Assembly (NCBI RefSeq): GCF_932526225.1
Contig: NC_064037.1
Coordinates: 1,240,001-1,304,000, forward strand
DNA length: 64,000 nt
Direction: 5' to 3'
Source of the DNA: Nematostella vectensis
Lineage: Eukaryota > Cnidaria > Anthozoa > Actiniaria > Edwardsiidae
Numbering within the stretch: position 1 is the first letter of the stretch; each line of letters starts with the position of its first letter. Below are positions 61,601-64,000 of this stretch, in pieces. Below the pieces are notes generated by a model that made no database searches, was not told the origin of the DNA, and saw only the letters and a list, made by a program, of their open reading frames with translations. The position numbers and the translations under genes are program-made.

Positions 61601-62725
61601 ACTACAAACATGAACTCAACTCTACCATACGTATCATAACCCGTCCATAGGTGCACTACAAACATGAACCCAACTCTACCATACGTATCATAACCCGTCC
61701 ATAGATGCACTACAAACATGAACCCAACTCTACCATACGTATCATAACCCGTCCATAGATACACTACAAACATGAACCCAACTCTACCATACGTATCATA
61801 ACCCGTCTATTGATGCACTACAAACATGAACCCAACTCTACCATACGTATGCATTGCGTACACGAACCTAACACTAAAATGCAGATCAAAACCCGTCTAG
61901 TGATGCATTACAAACATAAACGCAACTCTTCTATTCAGATCATAACCCATTAACAATGTCCAACCCAGCTCTCTGAAATTTGTATGACTTTTTTATATCT
62001 AATAACATAGCACGTCTCAATCAACCGGTCTGCCTGCCTGCTTGCTTTTTATTCCCTCAGCTAGGCGATCGTTAAGTTAGCTAGTTGTCTAACTATCTGA
62101 ATCAGGGTGGAATCTAGAACCTTTTGCTTCAGGTTGTCTGTCTTATCTTGTGGTACGGAATATAAGGCGCTGATCTTGTTTTTATCCAGACAGCCTAATG
62201 TTTTTTCTTACTGCGACTGTGTAGGTGTTGTACAAGATGGCGTACACTGAATCCTGCAAACGCGATGTCTCCTCTGAGTGCGCAAAAAGGTACTTTGACT
62301 TGACTTCCAAATTTACGTCTAAAGGCAACTCCCAGACAATCCATTTCTTTACCAGGGTAATAATGGTTCAGAGCGGAAGTGGTCATTCTAACGACACACT
62401 TGGAATAAAATCTTAAATATCATATATCTATCATATATCCTTTCCCTGTAAATTCGCACGTGTTGACCTCTCTCATCCCTTTCCCTGTAAATTCGCACGT
62501 GTTGACCTCTCTCATTCCTTTCCCTGTAAATTCGCACGTGTTGACCTCTCTTATCCCTTTCCCTGTAAATTCGCACGTGTTGACCTCATTCCTTTTCCTG
62601 TAAATTCGCACGTGTTCACCTCTCTCATTCCTTTCCCTGTAGATTCGCACGTGCTGACCTCTTATTCCTTTCCCTGTAGATTCGCAGAACATATGCAGCA
62701 GGTTCACGGGGAATCATGGCACTAG
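40670..62725 (+). CDS. CASP: CASP, Golgi coiled-coil membrane protein (CUX1 CASP form), 27 exons
   Basis: CASP is a Golgi tail-anchored coiled-coil protein used in intra-Golgi transport. Exons: 40670-40738, 40892-41002, 41135-41182, 42367-42445, 44208-44266, 44997-45075, 45492-45559, 48513-48645, 48993-49108, 50412-50483, 50618-50647, 50768-50833, 51748-51822, 51901-51954, 52187-52239, 52317-52365, 53544-53592, 53687-53737, 53956-54092, 55357-55423, 55569-55660, 55889-56005, 56298-56390, 60340-60396, 60672-60752, 62225-62289, 62680-62725. The sum is 2016 nt, i.e. 671 residues (human 678). Blocks: [20 protein letters not shown]-like [24 protein letters not shown]-like [44 protein letters not shown] (tail helix) and the end HGESWH. 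No CUT or homeodomain exons follow in the window. Intron 22 begins GC. Confidence 0.95.
41468..41767 (-). pseudogene. Non-LTR retrotransposon fragment (5' part) in CASP intron 3
   Basis: A minus-strand frame of 99 codons ends with the block [15 protein letters not shown], which resembles the NPGP...CxxC segment at the start of many LINE-encoded polyproteins. It then stops. Nothing of the endonuclease or reverse transcriptase follows, so it is a truncated piece. The assignment rests on this short motif only. Confidence 0.45.
42595..42939. mobile_element. 345-bp TIR element with TAA duplication (PIF/Harbinger-like MITE)
   Basis: The left end AGCCCCATGTACACTAAC and the reverse-complemented right end AGCCCCATCTACACTAAC continue into a shared AATTTTTAGTTGACAA, giving arms of about 40 bp. 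It is flanked by TAA at 42592-42594 and 42940-42942; a 3-bp TWA target fits PIF/Harbinger. It sits inside the 25-bp array, whose units continue on both sides. A 56-bp hairpin (42833-42888) is nested in it. Confidence 0.75.
42833..42888. mobile_element. 56-bp perfect-type hairpin with CACCAAAAACTGG arms
   Basis: 25-nt arms TACAATACACCAAAAACTGG... pair with 24 of 25 matches around a 6-nt spacer. The arms match the ends of the MITEs at 24330 and 24573, so this looks like a minimal, ends-only derivative of that family. Confidence 0.7.
42943..44044 (+). repeat. 25-bp minisatellite in CASP intron 4, about 44 copies
   Basis: The unit is ACCCTACCATTGTTCCC followed by TGACCCAA or TAACCCTA. Some units are shortened to 19 bp. 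Another unit lies left of the TIR element at 42573-42594. CCCTAACCCTAA, the TTAGGG telomere motif in the reverse sense, occurs repeatedly by virtue of the unit. No splice site inside. Confidence 0.9.
45063..45226 (+). repeat. Three donor-carrying copies after CASP exon 6
   Basis: The exon 6 end GTCAAGAACCAAG|GTACGCC (donor 45076) recurs as GTCAAGAACAAAG|GTACGCC (45144) and GTCGAGAACCAAG|GTATGCC (45217), with the intronic AAAACTCATGATTAC and TATAAAAGTCTT between them. Units are 68 and 73 bp. Read-through from exon 6 reaches TGA after seven codons. Confidence 0.85.
45857..48450. mobile_element. 2.6-kb non-autonomous TIR element, TACCCTGGGTA ends
   Basis: The left end CTACCCTGGGTAACTGAGG and the reverse-complemented right end TACCCTGGGTACCAGAGG are inverted; both continue GCTC. 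Flanks are TCTGTTTT (45849-45856) and TCTGTTTA (48451-48458), an 8-bp TSD with one mismatch. It fills most of CASP intron 7. Internally there are two further inverted pairs: CATGCTCGAGGATCCAGC near 47269 against its inverse near 48090, and TTTCAAATAAGGTTGCACTC near 46639 against 46890. No transposase frame is visible. Confidence 0.7.
49320..50045 (+). pseudogene. Decayed non-LTR retrotransposon reverse-transcriptase tail (CASP intron 9)
   Basis: The frame carries [40 protein letters not shown] and [13 protein letters not shown], the C-terminal region typical of CR1/L2/Rex-type LINE reverse transcriptases. A frameshift near 49660 moves it to [19 protein letters not shown] stop follows and then [14 protein letters not shown] with SSVNSFK. 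It is 5'-truncated and inactive. Confidence 0.85.
50139..50345 (+). repeat. 119-bp tandem duplication after the LINE tail
   Basis: CTCAACTGGCAGCTAGGAGG ... CTTCAGACACACCCT is present twice, starting at 50139 and 50258. It may be part of the LINE 3' untranslated end. Confidence 0.8.
51361..51668 (+). repeat. 63-bp minisatellite in CASP intron 12, 5 copies
   Basis: The unit is AGTAGTTAGGGTTAGTGG, then CTTGTGGTGGAGGGTATAC, then AGGGAGCTGGTGTTTTAGG. Since 63 is a multiple of 3 it gives a long minus-strand repeat frame that is not a gene. Both exon junctions lie outside it. Confidence 0.9.
53011..53508 (-). mobile_element. About 0.5-kb interspersed repeat, copy 2 (CASP intron 16)
   Basis: Inverted counterpart of 30826-31335; for example AATCAATTCCAGCTCATAC at 53025 pairs with GTATGACCTGGAATTG near 31304. 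The CASP copy may extend further left, as the sequence from about 52640 is not otherwise explained. Class unknown. Confidence 0.75.
54063..55269 (+). repeat. 48-bp minisatellite made of CASP exon 19 end plus donor, 25 copies
   Basis: The unit is the last 30 nt of exon 19 (CTTCCCACAGCCTTTCGCGG ... GGAGAG, 54063-54092) plus 18 intronic nt GTAGTGTATTCTAACACA. Donors run from 54093 to 55243; one unit lacks 2 bp. As 48 is a multiple of 3, read-through stays open across the next two units ([16 protein letters not shown]-like) until a TAG in the fourth (GCAGCTAG at 54222). Confidence 0.95.
55990..56106 (+). repeat. 34-bp repeats of CASP exon 22 end plus a GC donor, 4 copies
   Basis: Exon 22 ends GCTATCCCACAAAG|GCAAGTATC. 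This junction recurs at 34-bp steps as GCTACCCCACAAAG|GCAAGTATC twice, and once decayed as AACAAAGGCATATATC. All copies keep GC, never GT, so the GC-AG intron is real and older than the duplication. Confidence 0.9.
56366..60275 (+). repeat. About 35-bp minisatellite made of CASP exon 23 end plus donor, about 112 copies
   Basis: The unit is CCCTTTGCCGCCTTCAACC followed by AGAGG|GTAAGTCTAAC, copied from the end of exon 23 ([10 protein letters not shown]) and its donor at 56391. Lengths are mostly 35 bp, with 33-bp units reading GCCTAACC. The last unit has AGAGGGTAAATACAATTAACC, which also occurs at 57377. Multi-unit blocks recur, for example around 57415-57720 and 59110-59400. The acceptor of exon 24 (60339) is outside. 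Confidence 0.95.
60784..61850 (+). repeat. 54-bp minisatellite in CASP intron 25, about 20 copies
   Basis: The unit is ATACGTATCATAACCCG, then TCCATAGATGCACTACAAAC, then ATGAACCCAACTCTACC. It starts about 30 bp after the exon 25 donor (60753) and includes neither junction. At 54 bp (18 codons) it creates two long minus-strand frames of [18 protein letters not shown] repeats, which are artefacts. Confidence 0.95.
62435..62692 (+). repeat. About 39-bp minisatellite covering the acceptor of the last CASP exon
   Basis: Seven units of CCTTTCCCTGTAAATTCGC followed by ACGTGTTGACCTCTCTCATT. The final unit forms the real 3' splice site TTTCCCTGTAG|ATTCGCAGAACATATG. Five earlier units read TGTAAATTCGC, losing the AG; the one just before the last (62640) keeps TGTAG|ATTCGCACG. 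The unit thus includes the first 7 nt of the exon. Confidence 0.9.
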
Positions 62726-62904
62726 ACAGGCAGGTACGCATGCGCGAACACCTTGCTTGCCTTCAATAATACATTCTGGGTGGCCGTCTAGTGATCTACA
62801 ATCTTCCACGCAAACCAAGATATCAATTAAAGGATTTCGTAGCGAATTTGTTATAAGACATATTTATAAAGACATTTAGAACCAGAGGTGATTTGGACTG
62901 TGTA

Positions 62905-62910
62905 AATAAA
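62905..62910 (+). terminator. Probable CASP poly(A) signal AATAAA
   Basis: AATAAA 180 bp after the stop codon, with a second at 62954-62959. Confidence 0.5.
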
Positions 62911-63548
62911 AGATATAGAAGGGGTGTTTTATAAATTGTAGATAATCAATGTGAATAAAATAAGGCCCAACGGTCTTACTTGAGTTATGCCATTTCTTTA
63001 TTCGTTTTTTACAAAATGGTAGGATCTGCCTTTACGCCTTTTAAATTGCGATGCTTCAAGCTATCAATATCATGCCCGAGATCGTCCTATCCTGTATTTC
63101 CTACTTATGACCGCTTTTTATTGCTGTTTGATCATCGGGTGCTGATCCTGAGCTCTTCCTAATACAAGCGATTCCAAATGAACTAATTAATTGTGATAAA
63201 AACTCTTGATGTAGCACTAGCGGTACTGACTTTACACCTGCAGTGCCGTGTGTGGGGCTCAGGCGCCTAGCCTTTGCTTTTTTATTCTTATTCGTCCATG
63301 TAGAGAGGCGATGTCTCGTCTTCTGCGCTTACCGCTACAGACCCTATGACTTGGTCTAAAGCAAGACGCTTGGCGACAAGTCCTGCAATAGTACACATTC
63401 ACGTTTTAATTCTATTTTGTTCGACGTTGACGAGTACTTTGATACGAAGCTGGCGTATTATTTTCACAGTATCAGTATTTTGGATTACAGTGGTGCGTCT
63501 ATTAAGCAGCCATAATTAAGTGGTCGGGTCGTATGTTTTATACGTCTA

Positions 63549-63748
63549 TAACACCCTTTGGTAACACAAATGATACCCTTTGGTTACACAAATGACACCC
63601 TTTGGTAACACAAATGACACCCTTTGGTTACACAAATGACACCCTTTGGTAACACAAATGACACCGTTTGGTTACACAAATGACACCCTTTGGTTACACC
63701 AATAACACCCTTTGGTAACACAAATAACACCCTTTGGTTACACAAATG
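63549..63748 (+). repeat. 22-bp minisatellite, about 9 copies
   Basis: ACACCCTTTGGTTACACAAA followed by TG; GGTAAC and GGTTAC versions alternate, suggesting a 44-bp two-unit repeat. Confidence 0.9.
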
Positions 63749-63904
63749 ATAATAAGTGAACAGTGGCCTCTTTGGTCATGCCGAGGGTGGCCGCTAAGAG
63801 ATGTACAACTATATTTAATATGTTTGCCTTTCTTTTAGATTTTCGTAGGTTTCAAAAATAAAACGCGGATTAAACGAAAGAAACAAGAAAAGTCACGTGT
63901 CCTA

Positions 63905-64000
63905 CCACCCCTAACCCTAATGCCCCCTGAACACCCCTAAACCCTAATGCCCCCCTGACCACCCCTAAACCCTAATGCCCCCTCACCACCCCTAAACCCT
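63905..64000 (+). repeat. 33-bp minisatellite, cut by the window end
   Basis: Units of CACCCCTAAACCCTAATGCC and CCCTGAC. At least three copies are visible and the array continues beyond the window. CCCTAACCCTAA-like stretches occur. Confidence 0.8.

Larger units (their letters stand above)
62726..64000. other. CASP 3' flank
   Basis: It holds two possible poly(A) signals, AT-rich unique sequence to about 63540, and two minisatellites at the end. No gene recognised. Confidence 0.55.

Noticed and set aside
60763-61773. Two minus-strand frames of about 150 codons with perfect 18-residue repeats
   Set aside because: The 54-bp unit is a multiple of three, giving artefactual repeat frames in CASP intron 25; no start context or splice support.
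62388-62707. Minus-strand Arg/Glu/Gly-rich repeat frames
   Set aside because: Antisense of the acceptor array of the last CASP intron.

Overview
The window is intron-rich animal nuclear DNA, most likely from an anthozoan cnidarian such as a sea anemone. Nematostella is my best guess, but it is an inference. All introns are GT-AG except one GC-AG. Six genes can be assembled exon by exon, and every assembled reading frame closes without a frame error. Their intron positions and protein sequences look strongly vertebrate-like. MITEs, LINE pieces and minisatellites fill the introns.

Layout: RAD1 (+, 107-5949, checkpoint clamp subunit) and PXMP2 (-, 6496-9021, peroxisomal membrane protein) converge tail to tail. 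PXMP2 is divergent with an SLC22-type organic ion transporter (+, 9177-22963), their start codons 155 bp apart. A repeat-rich intergenic stretch (22964-26298) leads to SPPL3 (+, 26299-32685, intramembrane aspartyl protease). A 4.7-kb intergenic stretch with a TIR element, microsatellites and two doubtful minus-strand exons follows. RPAIN (-, 37357-40486, RPA importer) and CASP (+, 40670-62725, Golgi coiled-coil membrane protein, the CASP form of CUX1) are head to head with 183 bp between start codons. The last 1.3 kb is CASP 3' flank and minisatellite. These are unrelated housekeeping-type genes and I see no functional cluster; RAD1 and RPAIN both serve the DNA-damage/replication response, but they are not adjacent.

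The main discovery is the placement of the tandem repeats. In at least seven introns of RAD1, SLC22 and CASP, the array begins inside the upstream exon and each unit carries the last 13-55 nt of that exon plus the 5' splice site. The true donor is therefore followed by up to about 110 near-copies of itself (61 bp x44, 46 bp x105, 79 bp x19, 48 bp x25, about 35 bp x about 112, and smaller ones). SPPL3 intron 8 has a 12-bp two-copy version. Three other introns show the mirror image, where the unit covers the 3' splice site and in two of them also the start of the next exon. These splice-site minisatellites make up roughly 14 kb of the 64 kb. Other tandem arrays lie in intron interiors or between genes and serve as internal comparison.

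Several transposons could be delimited with target-site duplications: a pair of 146-bp hAT-like MITEs (8-bp TSD), a 2.6-kb TACCCTGGGTA-ended element and a 106-bp relative nested in another repeat, a 345-bp element with TAA duplication inserted into a minisatellite, and several TA-flanked hairpin MITEs.
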